Of a stretch of 64,000 nt of DNA, positions 63,740 through 64,000 are shown piece by piece (the stretch's first letter is position 1; each line of letters begins with the position of its first letter). The DNA lies in contig CM060196.1 of assembly GCA_030549335.1 (NCBI GenBank), positions 20,046,501 to 20,110,500 on the forward strand, given 5' to 3'. The translations under genes were made by a program, and so were the position numbers. This DNA is from Pontederia crassipes. Its lineage: Eukaryota > Streptophyta > Magnoliopsida > Commelinales > Pontederiaceae. A model generated the notes under the pieces. That model searched no databases. It was given only the letters and a program-made list of their open reading frames with translations, and had not been told where the DNA came from.

Positions 63740-64000
63740 CTCCACCTCCGCGGCTGCCCAATTCCGCCTCCTTCGCCTACCTCGAGCTCATTGGCCTCCC
63801 CCTCCTATCTGCGCCGCCGCCGTACGCCGTTGACTTCTTGGGGCTGCAGTTCCTCCAGAGGAGCAAGAACGCAACTTTTAGCAGTGGGGAGAAAGAAGCA
63901 AAGAGAAGGAATCGCTCTGGTTCCATCACCACCTACCTATCTGATTCTCCGCAAGCGAGAACTCGATAGGAAGGAGGAAGATTTGCAGAGCGATCAATCA
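63740..64000 (-). other. CIPK24 5' leader, reaching the window edge
   Basis: The sequence upstream of the CIPK24 start is GC-rich near the ATG and mixed towards the edge. The transcription start is not visible. Two upstream ATGs precede the main start: one opens a 40-codon frame (63927 down to the TAG at 63807-63805), and one opens a 4-codon frame (63791 down to 63777). Confidence 0.5.

Overview
This window is nuclear DNA from a flowering plant. Three things show it: long AT-rich spacers, spliced genes with GT-AG introns, and plant-only families (EBF F-box, CIPK24/SOS2 kinase, EPF-like peptide). The EBF N-terminus (MCALVNLG, VDVYCPPRKRSRV) and the CIPK24 sequence look monocot-like. I lean towards a monocot outside the grasses, as an inference from remembered family sequences and not from a database search.

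Layout. 1-13.6 kb is gene-poor: an exon-like fragment of unknown origin, a decayed Mutator-type remnant, a 3.5 kb non-autonomous Helitron with clear ends, and an old nuclear insertion of plastid DNA joining ndhB and rpoB pieces. 13.7-20.05 kb is a five-coding-exon gene for a small DUF4050/Gag1-like clamp protein (+). 21.0-22.7 kb is a large foldback element nested in an older relative. 23.5-27.2 kb is microsatellite-rich. 27.2-31.0 kb is an EIN3-binding F-box gene (+). 31-50 kb is mostly transposon debris: a hAT-type element, decayed Ty1/copia pieces, a third foldback copy and a 3.1 kb solo LTR. 50.76-51.26 kb is a two-exon EPF-like secreted peptide gene (+). 51.9-63.7 kb is a complete 14-exon CIPK24/SOS2 kinase gene (-), convergent with the EPF-like gene; its 5' leader reaches the right edge.

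What works together. EBF proteins target EIN3/EIL factors for degradation in ethylene signalling. CIPK24/SOS2 is the kinase of the salt-response SOS pathway. The two pathways are reported to cross-talk through EIN3, but closeness here is not evidence of co-regulation. The EPF-like peptide should be a secreted ligand in cell patterning. The DUF4050 protein has no assigned role, but its MGC start suggests membrane attachment by lipids.

I did not find a convincing new biological system. The most interesting signals are structural: eight copies of one Au-like SINE, all inside introns of two genes and paired within single introns; self-nested, near-palindromic foldback elements with GC-rich cores; and a mosaic plastid insertion. 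Exon joins were made by eye from splice sites, reading phase and remembered protein families. No alignment or search was run.
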